From NCBI GenBank assembly GCA_951804985.1, contig OX638135.1, forward strand, positions 71,763,695 to 71,827,694: a DNA stretch of 64,000 bases. Direction: 5' to 3'. Shown one piece after another: positions 34,101 to 45,847 of this stretch (the first letter of the stretch is position 1; each line of letters starts with the position of its first letter). Under the pieces are notes generated by a model, which was given only the letters and a program-made list of their open reading frames with translations, was not told the DNA's origin and searched no databases. This stretch comes from Dryomyza anilis. Lineage: Eukaryota; Arthropoda; Insecta; Diptera; Dryomyzidae. The translations under genes and the position numbers were made by a program.

Positions 34101-35430
34101 TTTGTTTATGTTTAATTATTTTGAAAAATTAAATGAAGCTGCTTTTCAAGTCGTTATCGACCATCGCATATATTTTAATACATTGGAACGTTTGGCACTA
34201 TATTGCATGTGCCATTTGTTAGCTGTAATATTTGCTGGCGCTGGAGCGAAATATTTGCGCACACAATGATTGCACTTGCCCTGCGTTCCATCATTGTTTT
34301 TGAGGGCTGGTGCTGCAGTTTATGTTTTTGAAACACGGCAGTGTGCAGCTCTGCATTTCCCCCTGCGTTCGAAATGTTCGTGGCATTGTATGAAGTGTGC
34401 GGGAGAGCATTTCCGATCGGGTTAATATCGTCCGGAACCGCAAAACTAAACAGCTCTGGTTCTTGTTGCAGACCAATCAATTTTTTTTAACAAATATCAC
34501 AATTATTTGAAAGTTTTAATTTTAAATTTAATGTCATTTTCATTTGTTTTTATTTTCTATTTGTTTACATTTTTAGTTGAGAGGGAGCAACTTTTGTTAC
34601 TACTACCTGGTAGTTGTATCATGCGACAAAGTAAAAAGAAAAAATAACATTTTTGTTTATGAAAAATAGTTGGCAAAACAAAAATTTTGAACAAACGTTC
34701 GATTCAAAGAGCGAAACGAACGAAACGTTTGAAATACGTTATACAATTTTAGACGAAGGGGACTGGAAACGAATCGTAGTCACACGAAAATAAAAAGATA
34801 CATGATTTGGGGGTAAAACATGCCTTGTATGTAAGATATTCTATATAAAATAAAATATTTTTTTCTGTTTCTTTTTATACTTTTTTAAAAACCGTTTTAA
34901 ACCGGTATAAAACCGAAACCGTTTATTTCGGTTTTAGATATCGGTTTATTTCTGATTTTCGTATAACGGTTTCGGTTACGGTTTCGGTTTTAAAAATGAA
35001 ACGGTTTTAAACGGATATCGGTTTCGGTTTCGGTTACGGTTTCAATCCTTGATTTAAATACACCATGGATTAGAACAATTCAAAAAGTACCAGATACACA
35101 TATAAAGTTATTCACACATATTGACAAAAATAACACAATTGACGAAATTAAGAAACAAATGGAGCCATTCGTAACAGCACATATTGAAAACAAAAATGAA
35201 GTTTTCATTAAGAAACACATGGAGCCATTCGTTGATGCACATATTGAAAATAAAAATGAAGTTCCAGAATAACCTGGAAGACATCAAGAAGTCTCACATT
35301 AACTTCAGAGGATTAGAATTTCATTATCTCTATGATCATACGCCATTTATGATAGTTATTGTAATAGCTTTTATAATATGCGTATCAATAATATGTTCCA
35401 TAAAAAAATGTTTATTTTGTTGTATGTAAA
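31117..35430 (+). pseudogene. Second env / F-like gene, degenerate, split by hAT
   Basis: Fragments follow the order of insect errantivirus Env/F proteins. The first is an N-terminal ectodomain piece with paired cysteines (31117-31377). It is followed by a dibasic cleavage-type site and fusion-peptide-like stretch near 31415-31475 (KQKRGVLNSMGSMFH), ending at an in-frame TGA before VMDNDDRG. Next come a central helical part in another frame (31611-31946) and a cysteine-bearing part (31946-32299, MSRVELLSCKES, CKFGKHYWMTL). Coding similarity resumes beyond the hAT insertion at 35060, with a duplicated ~60 nt unit (35147-35206 and 35207-35266). It ends with a transmembrane segment (FMIVIVIAFIICVSIIC) and a short cytoplasmic tail by 35430. 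Stops and frameshifts make it inactive. No gag, pol or LTR accompanies it. Confidence 0.8.
32384..35051. mobile_element. Non-autonomous hAT-like element (2668 bp)
   Basis: Ends CAAGGATTGGAAC and, inverted, CAAGGATTGAAAC. They are flanked by a perfect 8 bp duplication ATTTAAAT (32376-32383, 35052-35059), as expected for hAT. Joining the flanks across one copy of the duplication makes the env-like reading continuous. Both subterminal regions (32410-32530, 34880-35040) are packed with GGTTTCGGTT-type repeats in the same orientation. No transposase-length ORF is present. Confidence 0.85.
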
Positions 35431-35867
35431 TTATTTAATAAGTGTAAAAAGATTGTACCTAAATAAAACCTTTAATAACATAACCCATAATTGTTAAAAA
35501 TAAAGAAATTATAAAAAAACTTAATACATTTTTCACTTCAGTCTCATCATTGAGCGATGCGTGATATATGTGTACCAGTGTTGCCACATTTTGTGTAATT
35601 CCACAATTTTTTCGTGTAATTTAATTTTTGTTTAATTTAGAATCAAATAAAATTATACTACAAAAGCAAAATTTTAAGAGTTTCATGAATATTTTCGGAT
35701 AGATATATAAAACACTATCGCCTACTGTAACTCGATGCCAAACATTTAAAAGTTCTGGAAAGTTATTACATTAAAAGCCTATGATCTTGCAAAACTATAA
35801 AACGTATTATCTCTATCAACAATAAACAGTGTCTTAAAATTAAAATAAATGTATTTTATTCTGTTTT

Positions 35868-36003
35868 TATTATAAGGTGGCCAATTTCTGCCGAGAGATA
35901 GCGCTGTATAGAAAACAAGTTATTTTTTTAATTATTCAGTTGCGTTCGCACCAGCGATCTTTCGACTCGTACTCCAACGCCTTAACCAACTGAGCCACCG
36001 ACG
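35868..36003 (-). mobile_element. tRNA-like SINE, second type (right arm)
   Basis: Inverted partner of 30466-30602, with a few differences (for example CAACTGAGCC against GGCTCAGATGG on the other strand). It shares its position within the foldback arm, so it was present before or when the arms were formed. Confidence 0.65.
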
Positions 36004-36499
36004 TTATATACGAGATATAGGTAAATTAAAATGTGGTCACATAATATATTATTTATGAATTTTGAATTTAAAATGCAACTTCTAATTAATATTAGATATA
36101 TTTTTAAATGGCCAATAGTGCCATCTTAGATCAGGAGCACTTAAGTTCTTCTATTGAATATTTTTTTCATGGCTGTGACATTGAAAACGACTGCGCTAAA
36201 AGGTTCAGACATTTGCTAAAAGATTCACCTTCTTTATATTATCTTAGATCAGGAGCACCGAAGTTGAATCTTTTTTCATGGTTGCGACATTGCATATCGA
36301 CTGCGCTAAAAGGTTCAAATATTTGCTAAAATTTTCGCCTTCTTTATTACAGAAATTACAGTATAAAAATATTTAATTGTTTTAAATAATTAAAATAAAT
36401 AAATAATAATCATTGAAAGTTATATAAATACATATCAAAAATTATTTTTTTTTTTAAAGAAATACCTTCATCGTAAAAACCACATAAATAGCTTTTTTA

Positions 36500-38345
36500 T
36501 TAATTACATTTTTGGACCCATTTTTCACCATGAAGGACCCTGAAAAAAGCATGATTTTTTAAAATAGTCGTTAGCTTATCTTTTTATCTACAAAATATCA
36601 AAAAATCTCGAGGTGGTTTTTTATTTTAAGCGTTTTTTTTAAGTTTCAATAAATACATTTTTTTCATACTGCGACTGAAAAATTGTCAATCTTTGAACCC
36701 ATTTTTCACCATGAAGGACCCTGAAAAAAGCATGATTTTTTAAAATAGTCGTTAGCTTATCCTTTTATTTATAAAATATCTAAAAATCTCGATGTGGTTT
36801 TTTTAAAGCGTTTTTTTTCATTTTCAATAAATGCATTTTTTTTCATTCTGCGAATGCAAAATATTCCATCTTTGGACCCATTTTTCACCATGATGGACCC
36901 TGAAAATAGTACGATTTTTTAAAATAATCGTTAGCTTATCCTATTATCTACAAAATATCAAAAAATCTCGAGGTGGTTTTTTATTTTAAGCGTTTTTTTT
37001 TTAAGTTTCAATAATTGCATTTTTTTCATACTGCGACTGCAAAATTTTCCATTTTTGGACCGATTTTTCACCATGATGGACCCTGAAAATAGTACAATTT
37101 TTTTAAATAATCGTTAGCTTATCCTATTATCTACAAAATATCAAAAAATCTCGAGGTGGTTTTTTATTTTAAGCGTTTTTTTTATGTTTCAATAAATGCA
37201 TTTTTTTCATTCTGCGACTGCAAAATTTTTCATCTTTGGACCCATTTTTCACCATGAAGGACCCTGAAAATAGTACGATTTTTTAAAATAATCGTTAGCT
37301 TATCCTATTATCTACAAAATATCAAAAAATATCGAGGTGGATTTTTATTTTAAGGGTTTTTTTTTAAGTTTCAATAAATGCATTTTTTTCATACTGCGAC
37401 TGAAAAATTGTCCATATTTGGACCCATTTTTCACCATGAAGGACCCTGAATAAAAAGTGGGCTAGTACGATTTTTGAAAATAATTGTTAGTTTAATCTAT
37501 TATCTATAAAATATCAAAAAATCTCGAGGTGGTTTTTTATTTTAATCGTTTTTTTTTAATTTCAATAAATGCATTTTTTTCATACTGCGACTGAAAAATT
37601 GTCCATATTTGGTCCCATTTTTCACCATGAAGGACCCTAAATAAAAAATGGACTGGTACGATTTTTGAAAATAATTGCTAGTTTAATCTATTATCTACAA
37701 AATATCAAAAAATCTCGAGGTGGTTTTTTATTTTAAGCGTTTTTTTTAAGTTTCAATAAATGCATTTTGTTCATATTGCGACTGAAAAATTGTCCATATT
37801 TGGACCCATTATTCATCATGAAGGACCCTGAATAAAAAGTGGGCTAGTACGATTTTTGAAAATAATTGTTAGTTTAATCTATTATCTAAAAATATCAAAA
37901 AATCTCGAAGTGGTTTTTTATTTTAATCGTTTTTTTTAAGTTTCAATAAATGCATTTTTTACATACTGCGACTGAAAAATTGTCAATCTTTGCACGCACT
38001 TTTCACCATGAACGACCCTGAATAAAAAATGGGCTAGTACGATTTTTGAAAATAATCGTTAGTTTATCCTATTATCTACAAAATATCAAAAAATCTCGAG
38101 GTGGTTTTTTATTTTAAGAAATTTTTTTTAAGTTTTAGTAAATGCATTTTTTCCATACTGCGACTGAAAAATTATCAATCTTTGGACCCACTTTTCACCA
38201 TGAAGGACCCTGAATAAAAAGTGGGCTAGTACGATTTTTGAAAATAATCGTTAGTTTAATCTATTATCTACAAAATATCAAAAAATCTCGAGGTGTTTTT
38301 TTATTTTAAGCGTTTTTTTTTTAAGTTTCAAGAAATGTATATTTA
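36500..38345 (-). repeat. Satellite array of the foldback right arm
   Basis: About ten tandem units marked by CACCATGAAGGACCCTGAA at roughly 36527, 36708, 36887, 37068, 37250, 37431, 37624, 37814, 38003 and 38196. The inner five intervals are about 180 bp; the outer ones are 189-193 bp because they carry an extra AAAAAGTGGGCTAG segment. The left arm has only about two units (29840-30220). Confidence 0.85.
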
Positions 38346-38713
38346 CATTTTAAATTGAAATAAGTTCCCCTTTTAAAAATGCCATTTTTGGCATGATAGG
38401 AGCGCATATTGGTACAAAATGTTGATATTGAAATTAGCTTGAGCTATTTTATTAAACATACATTCAAAAATTATGGTTTTGTTTTCATTTTAAACGTTTT
38501 GTTTTTATTTAAAAAAATATATGCAATTTAAGTAATTATAAAAATATATGACTTTATATCGGTTTGTAGTATATTATTGATTATATTATATGGAAATGCA
38601 AAAAATAAGAAGATTTTAATATGTTATATTTAAACAAACAAACAAAAAAATGCGGCGAATTCAAATTGTGGGATAACTCCAATTCGCCGCGATGCGCTAT
38701 CTTCACACCAGTG

Positions 38714-41330
38714 TTTACTATCTAGAGTTAAGCTCAGATATTTTACTTCGTTAGACAGAGGAATATGACACTCTTAAGAACTGCTAGAGATAATCCTGTC
38801 ATTATTCTTTTCCTAGTGAAGAGAACAATCCCTGTTTTGTGAGGGTTGTCGGAAAGTCCGGTTGCAGTACACCAGCTGTCAATTCGGTTCAATGAGTTTT
38901 GTGTTTTAACACAGACCTCATTGAGGTAAAAGCCTGTGGCAAGAATGGCAACATCGTCTGAATAGACCTGGGAATAGGCACCTGGTCCTTCAAGATCGTT
39001 GAGCAGAGAGTCAACCAGCATACACCAGAGCAGGGGGGAGAGAACGCCTCCTTGTGGACAACCTCTATTCACCCCTGCCATAATATACTGACCGAACTCC
39101 GCCTTAGAGGTGATGGTCCTAAACATTAGCATTGACCTTAGCCATTTCAACAATGTTTCATCTATTCCATGCCTTCTAGCTGCGTCACACATTCCATCAA
39201 AAGTCGCATTATCAAAAGCACCCTCGATGTCAACAAATATGCCCATCACGTACATCTTCCTCTGAAAAGCATGCTCGATCCGGCCAACCAGATGTTCAAA
39301 TGCTGTTTCACGGGATTTTGCACGTTGATAGTCATGTTGTCTTGATGATAGTAGGTACCTTGACAACGATGTTTTTCTGATGTGCAACTCAACTAGTCTT
39401 TCTAGACACTTTAGTCTGTAGGACACCATACCAATGGGTCTGAAGCTCTTGGCTATGGTATAGTCTTCTCTTCCAACTTAAGGAATGAAGGCTACTTTAG
39501 CTAAACGCCAGGATGTCGGAATGAATGCCCATGCGAGACTTGCTCTAAAAATGTTCTTCAGGCTTGGTAGCAATTGGGTTATACCTTCCTGTAGCATGAC
39601 TGGGAAGATGCCATCCGGCCCAGGTGACTTGATGCCATCAAAAGAGGCCACTGCGTATTGGAAAGCTTCATCGTACACAACCAATCTGGCAACCTGCCAG
39701 TCATGTTTTGTCACATTAGAGTTGTTATTGCAGTCCCCAGTGCTGGGATTACAAAGTGGCCCTATGTGGATTTGATTTCCCGGAAAGTGAGATTCAACTA
39801 GGACAATGTGTGCCTCTGTCTTATACTTAGTATGCGAGTCATCAGGTCTCCGCAGTGAGTCCAGTCGGGCAGTTCGGTCTCTTTTAAGAAACTTGACTAA
39901 TCAGTTAGTCTCACTGGAGGATTCGATGCTACTGCAGAAGTCTTTATAAGAAACACTTTTCGATTTACGAATAAGTTTCTTATACTCTTTTTGCTTAGCT
40001 CGATAAAGAAACCAGTCAGAGTCTAAATTGGTCATTAGAGCCCTATTTGGAAGCTTTCTGGACTCCTTGCGCAAGGTTTCAAGACAAGCGTTCCTCCAAG
40101 GAACGGGAGGTCTAGATAACGTTTTTCGTACCGGACATGTTAGTATAAAGCTAGAATTTATGACATCGTTCATAACTTGAACAGACATCTCAATACATTC
40201 TTTGGTACGAATTCTGACAGGAAGATTGAGGGAATTCTCAAGTTCATGTCTGAAGCGTTTTTCTAGGGTTTCTTACCGTCATAGAGGGCAGCACATCTCG
40301 GTCAGTATGAAACTCGATATACCTGTGGTCCGATAAAGAATCTTCTTTAAGAACCTTCTAGTTTAAGATTGACTCTCTCAGTCTACAGTTAGACAAAGTT
40401 AGGTCAATCACTTCCCGTCTTCTAGCAGTCACAGACGTGGGTTTATTACCAGTGTTGTGAATGTTCATATTGGAGGTCAGGAGTCTGGTACCTCGTGCGG
40501 TGCATTTACTGCGTGTGTTGAGCATTAGCGTCACAGCATTAGCGTTGAGCATTAGCCTCACATAAAAGAATCACAGTACTCTATGAGCTCAACAATTGCC
40601 TTTGGCGGAGGAGGCAGTAGTGAGTCATAGGGGTAGTAGCCTGAGGCGACAATCAAATGTTTTCATCCACTGTCGCTTTCATAGCTCACTTTAGCTGCCA
40701 CCAGGTCTTGCTCACAGAATTTGGTTAACTTGGTGACAGCAAAGTGTTTCGATACTATAAGACAGCTTCTAGGCCTTGCGGCTTGCTCATCGTATATTAT
40801 GGTTTCACCACGTAGTTCAATAAGACCACAGATTTGTTATACACCCATGGTTCTTGAATGGTTGTGATGTGAGGTAAAGTATGCAACATGAAGAGCCGCT
40901 TACCTAGTAAAGCGGTAGCAGCTTTACAATGTTGCAGATTTATCTGAGTAAATATCATGACATGATAATTAACTCGTTTCTCATCATGTGCCTATTCATT
41001 TGGAATTGATTCGAAATTTGATCCGTCCAAAAAATAAGTTTAGATGACTGTCGTACTTAAATAGCATGACATCTAACGACTTCTGGTCTAAGCCAACAAC
41101 CAGGGTTGAGCCCCTCTTGTCCTCCGGACCACGCTCTGGTTTATGGCTATAGATTTTTGATCCGTTCGTTTCGATGCCCTGGACGGACTGGTATAATACA
41201 GGAAAAATTGAGACTTGTACAATTACAGGGATTTCAGAAAGGTCAATGTCATCTTTAGGTGTCACTAACATAAAAATGCTTTTGGATGGCCAACGACAAA
41301 TCATGGCTTCCATATAGTACAAGATGACAT
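38714..41330 (-). pseudogene. R1/LOA-like LINE remnant
   Basis: Minus strand, in order. 41330-40996 resembles the C-terminal domain of LOA-type first ORFs (GSTLVVGLDQKSLDVMLFKY). 40561-40350 is the endonuclease end, and 40190-39901 the pre-RT linker. RT runs from 39714 (SPGPDGIFPVMLQEG) to 38740: DIEGAFDNATFDGMCDA, GCPQGGVLSPLLWCMLVDSL and the active site as YSDD instead of YADD. The copy has stops and frameshifts and is missing its 3' part, because the foldback terminus begins at 38713. The missing part does not appear beyond the other foldback end. Confidence 0.78.
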
Positions 41331-41344
41331 ACACATTGATACAG

Positions 41345-44300
41345 ATGGCATTTTAGGCAGGGATTTCTTGACCAAATACAATTGTAAAACAAAGAACAAA
41401 TTGAGCAGCGGTTGGAACTCATCTTCTTCGATTTCAATGAAATTTGCACAACATGTAAAGGGTATCGAGATATGCATTGATCAATTTTTGTTTTTTTTTT
41501 CTCCCACTACTTTTAGAGATACAGGGGTTCAAATTTACAAAAAAAATGAGCCAAAAATCACTTTTATATGGTTGTTCATATTTCAATATCTCTTAAAGTT
41601 GAAATACCAGAAACCCTCTTGATGGCTCGTTTTAAAGCTTCATATCTGAATACCCTTTGTCTATTGCCCAAATTTTATTGAAATACAAAAAGTAAAATCT
41701 CAAGTTTTCCATTTAGTAGGGGAATGCTTATCTGTGAATAATTTTTATGAACAACACATACAAGTGCAGGGTAGAACTCCAGTATATACACGAAATTACA
41801 AAATACCGATGCACAGCAAGAAGAAATAATAAATCAAGTGCAAGTTCTAATAGATGATGTTATAGTAGAACCATCAGTAAGTCCATATAATTCACCTTTG
41901 TTAATTGTTCCGAAGAAGGATTCTGGTGGGGATAAGAAATGGGTGTTGGTTGTAGACTACAGGTCTCTTAATAAAAAAATTGTAAGTGACAAATTTCCTC
42001 TGACACGATTAGAAGATGTTTTGGACAGGTTGGGGAATGCAAAATATTTTACGACATTAGATATGAGAAGCTTTTTCCATCAGATTGCTTTAGAGCCAGA
42101 ATCCAGACCAGTTACAGCATTTTCCACAAATTCAGGATATTATCATTTTAAAAGATTGCCGTTTGGATTAAAAATAACCACGAATAGTTTTCAACGCATG
42201 TTATCAATTGCTTTAAGCGATTTGAGTGCGTCAGCATATATATAAGTATGTAAATGATATTATTGTTTTTGGATCAAGTCTCAGAAGTCATAATGTAATT
42301 TACGTTTAAGAAAATGTAATTTAAAACTTAATCCCAATAAATGTAATTTTTTAAAACCAGAAGTAGTATATCACACTTAATCACACCCAACGGCGTGTCG
42401 ACAGATCCGAATAAATTTGAAGTCATTAAAAATTTTCCGAAACCAATTTATGCAGATGAGGATAGAAGATTTGTTGCTTTTGTAACTATTACAGAAAATT
42501 CATACAAAATTTTGCAGAAATAGCGCAACCATTGAACAAATTACTAAAGAAAAGACAGATATTTAATTGGACATCTGCATGTGCCGAAGCATTTAATAAA
42601 TTTAAGCAAAAACTCATGTCACACCAGTACCCGATTTTTAAAAAACATTTGTATTAACAACAGATGCTTCTAATTTTGCATTAGGAGCAATACTGTCACA
42701 GGCAGAAATTGGAACAAATAGACCCATAACCAGTAAAGCATTAAATAAGCATGTTAAATAAACCAATTATTGAAAAGAAGTTACTTGCAATGCATTGGGG
42801 AATCAACTATTTTAGACAATATTTGTACGGCAGAAAATTCATTGTATACTAACGCGTATTAGAGTAAATTTAATGGATTACGATTTTGAGATAGTATTTA
42901 AGCAAGGAAAAATGAATACCAACGCAGACGCATTATCCAGAATACAGCTAGACTCTAAGAAATTGGCAGATATGATACCTACACATTCGATACATATATT
43001 AACAAGGGGAATGAAAGAAAGAGCAGAACAGGAAATTAAAGAAAAAAAGAGGATATAGAACATAAAGAAAAAGGGGATAGCAGTATAGCCTTAGAACCAC
43101 AAATGAAGACTGATCACCTTCACGTTTGGGATTGTGTTTCACTATCAGAAGAAATTAGAAATTTTATTAAATAGACGTTGCAACGTTTACATAAAGGTAA
43201 GTAAAAGAAATTGTAATTGTGGATTTTGAAGATAAATCATTGCTAGAGATAAAATTAGCCTTTAGGAAGTTATTGTTCTATTTGAGCAATAATTATATAT
43301 TAAAGGTAGCGCTACAGAAAAATAATGTATTGATAATTAAATTGGGTACCCAGGAATATAAGAATATTATAAATGAACTGCAAAAAAATATTGAAAATGA
43401 AAAATGTGTGTGTATGAACCCCCGAAGAGAATAACTAGTAATCAAGAATTGCAAAGATTAATAAAAGAATATAATAGTACGAAAATAGGTGGACATTGTG
43501 GTATCGGTTGATGTGTTGCAAGGTTAAAACAGAAATAAGTTTGGAAACATATTAATAAAATGGTTAAAGAATATGTTAACAATTGTGAGAGATGTAAAGG
43601 ACAAAGATCATTAAATATACAACAACATGAAATAACAGACAATCCTAAGTCAGCATTTGATGTAGTAGTAATAGACACAGTTGGACCCTTGAGACCATCA
43701 ATCGGTTTCAGGTATATTTTGACAATTCAGTGTGAATTAAAGGAATTTGTTGAGGCATTTCCGTTAGAAACAAAACATGGAGTTAATGTTGCAAGAACAA
43801 AAGTAGAAAATTTTATTCTTAAATATAGTTGCTTTAGAAAGCTAAAAACAGATAAAGCAACTGAATTTATAAACGAACTTTTAAATAACATATGTATGAT
43901 TTTAAATATAGAAAACGTACATTCGACACCATTTCAACCTGAAACCCTAGGTACAATAGAAATAAATCATATGGCACTGAATGATTACTTAATGACTTTA
44001 GAAGGGAAAGAAAATTGGGACGAGTACACCGCATTCAACAACTAATTATTCACAATTTGAGTTAGTTTACGGGAAAATAACGATAATAAATTCCAAAAAT
44101 GCAATCTACGACATTGACAATTATATTACTGAATTAAAATTAAAATTAAAATTAAAATTAAATTTTGCTCAAACTCAGGCAAGAAATAATCTAATAAAAA
44201 ATAAGTATAGTCAAATAGATAGTAAGAAAAATGTAAATAAATCCGATTTTGATGTAAATGATTTTGTTTACGTAGGAGTTGGCAATAAGAAAAAAGTAGA

Positions 44301-44424
44301 TAAACCTTTCAAAGGTCCATATAAAGTAATAGCTCAAGATGGAGTTAATAGTATTATATTAGTGTATAAGATAGAAACAACGGAACATAATCATAATTTG
44401 ATTAAAGCTAGTAATAAATGTTAA
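41345..44424 (+). pseudogene. gypsy-type pol remnant
   Basis: After the protease tail, 41410-41760 is unrelated AT-rich sequence, probably an insertion. RT runs 41780-42245 (VDYRSLNKKIVSDKFPLTRL, FTTLDMRSFFHQIALEPESR, LPFGLKITTNSFQRML). The segment that would carry the YVDD box (42245-42310) is frameshifted and partly lost. RNase H begins near 42655 (TTDASNFALGAILSQAEIGT) and ends in NADALSRIQLDS near 42930. Integrase occupies about 43440-44410 (NNCERCKGQRS, VVIDTVGPLR, TDKATEF, GTIEINH). A GPY-type motif (FKGPYKV) is near 44308. Many stops; inactive. Confidence 0.82.
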
Positions 44425-44427
44425 GTA

Positions 44428-45751
44428 CACTAAGAAAACAAAGATGATTGCCAGAAATATCACAGCCCTAAATATCAAGTTATTTACAAATTATTTAAAT
44501 CATATTTGAGACAACCATCTCTCAAACATCTGTCAAATACGATAAATATTGCTAGCAACCATCTTTCAAATTTACGATTATGTATAGCAACCATCAATTA
44601 AACATCTGACAAATAGGAAGATAGTTGATGAATATTTGGAAAAATTACTCTATTAGAATTCGCGGAGTAATTTTTATTGAATTGAAAGAAAATGAATCAA
44701 ATGTATTTTTTTTATTCTAGAATTAAAACAGTATCCTGTTACATGGTACATCCTGGTATACATCGCCATCTTCTTTTTAAAACCTTCGAAGGCAAAATTG
44801 TACAACGACTTGAGATTTCTTCGCAGAAGAATCAAGTCCGACCGGCGACGCTCTCATCAAAGTAAACTCTGAAAAGAAATATTTTCTAATTTTGTTGATA
44901 ATTTAAATCACAAGATATTTTATTTTCACTTTCACCATTAATATATAATATTTGAGTGGGCAATTTTTTACACCATTGAATTTACTTAATTGTTGTGGAT
45001 AAATCGAACGTAAGGAAAAAGTACGCCATTTTCCATTTTTATGGTAGTTAAATGTCAAAGAGAAAGATTATCCGTAAAATCTTTGGCCCTATCTGCTTTG
45101 CTAACGAGTATCGAATCAGGATGAACCACGAGCTGTATGAGTTATTCGACGACATTGACATAGTCAAGCGCATCAAGATCCAGCGGCTTCGCTGGCTAGG
45201 TCATGTCGAACGAATGGATGAAAACACTCCAGCCAAGAAGGTGCTTGAATCAAAACTCGAAGGTGGACAGCGTAGAAGAGGGCGTCCAAATCTGCGTTGG
45301 AAAGACCAAGTTGAGGACAACCTGGCAACGCTTGGTATTTCTAACTGGCGTCAGCGCGCGCTAAGCAGATCCGACTGGCGCGGCTTCATCTCAGCGGCCA
45401 AAACCGACCCACGGTTGTAAGGGCCATTTAAGTAAGTAAGTAAATGTCAATGGGTTCTTGGACATTTTGCTGCAAATGTCCAAGAACCCATGATGTTTGC
45501 TATCAGTCAACTGTAAATATCTCAATTTTCATTGCTGTTGTGGCAAACATCTCGTAACTATCTGCATATATTTCATATTCAAAAAATATTAATAGTTTAA
45601 TATTTTTTGAATATATATCATATTCAAAAAATATTAATAGTTTTACTGCAACTTTATTGAAACTTATGGGATGTTTGAATATTTGCTACAAGGCGTAAAT
45701 TTAAAAGGATAGTTTCAGTAAGACTTTCATAAACATCTTGTTTTCTTAGTG
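44428..45751. mobile_element. MITE with CACTAAGAAAACA ends, hosting a LINE tail
   Basis: TA on both sides (44426-44427, 45752-45753). Left end CACTAAGAAAACAAAGATG, right end inverted CACTAAGAAAACAAGATG. Without the 382 bp LINE fragment and one target copy it is about 930 bp. No ORF of its own. Confidence 0.75.
45059..45440 (+). mobile_element. 5'-truncated LINE 3' end
   Basis: Same LINE family as 11181-14560. It encodes only the last ~110 residues (RLRWLGHVERMDENTPAKKV, GRPNLRWKDQVEDNLATLG) and has a GTAA tail. The target duplication TAAATGTCAA lies at 45049-45058 and 45441-45450. The ATG at 45052 is in target DNA, so the 122-codon ORF is a chance fusion. Confidence 0.9.
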
Positions 45752-45847
45752 TATATTGTTTAATAATTATAATATATAATCTGAAGCAAAATTTGTATTT
45801 ATTTTAAGAAATTCATCCAAATATTGACTCATCTTAAAGGGTAAGGG

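Larger units (their letters stand above)
29459..38713. mobile_element. Foldback-like 9.3 kb element with satellite-bearing inverted arms
   Basis: Left end ACTGGTGTGAAGATAGCGCA (29459) and right end the exact inverse (ending 38713). Arms are about 1.3 kb (29459-30760) and 2.9 kb (35750-38713). They are collinear in inverted order: terminus, GAATTCGCCGC hairpin, unique segment, ~180-190 bp satellite units, a GTGCTCCTGATCTAAGAT segment, a tRNA-like SINE, and TAATACGTTTTATAGTTTTG. The arms differ mainly in satellite number. The centre (30760-35740) holds TA tracts and an env-like pseudogene split by a hAT element. No transposase was found. No target duplication could be paired. Confidence 0.72.

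Noticed and set aside
34175..34480. 101-aa minus-strand ORF in the hAT-like element as a transposase remnant
   Set aside because: No BED finger, no hAT dimerisation motif and no catalytic motif; too short and not supported.
36500..38345. CRISPR-like array
   Set aside because: Units are contiguous 180-193 bp satellites without unique spacers, in a eukaryotic genome.
45052..45420. 122-aa ORF as a complete small gene
   Set aside because: The ATG lies in target DNA; the rest is the C-terminus of a 5'-truncated LINE.
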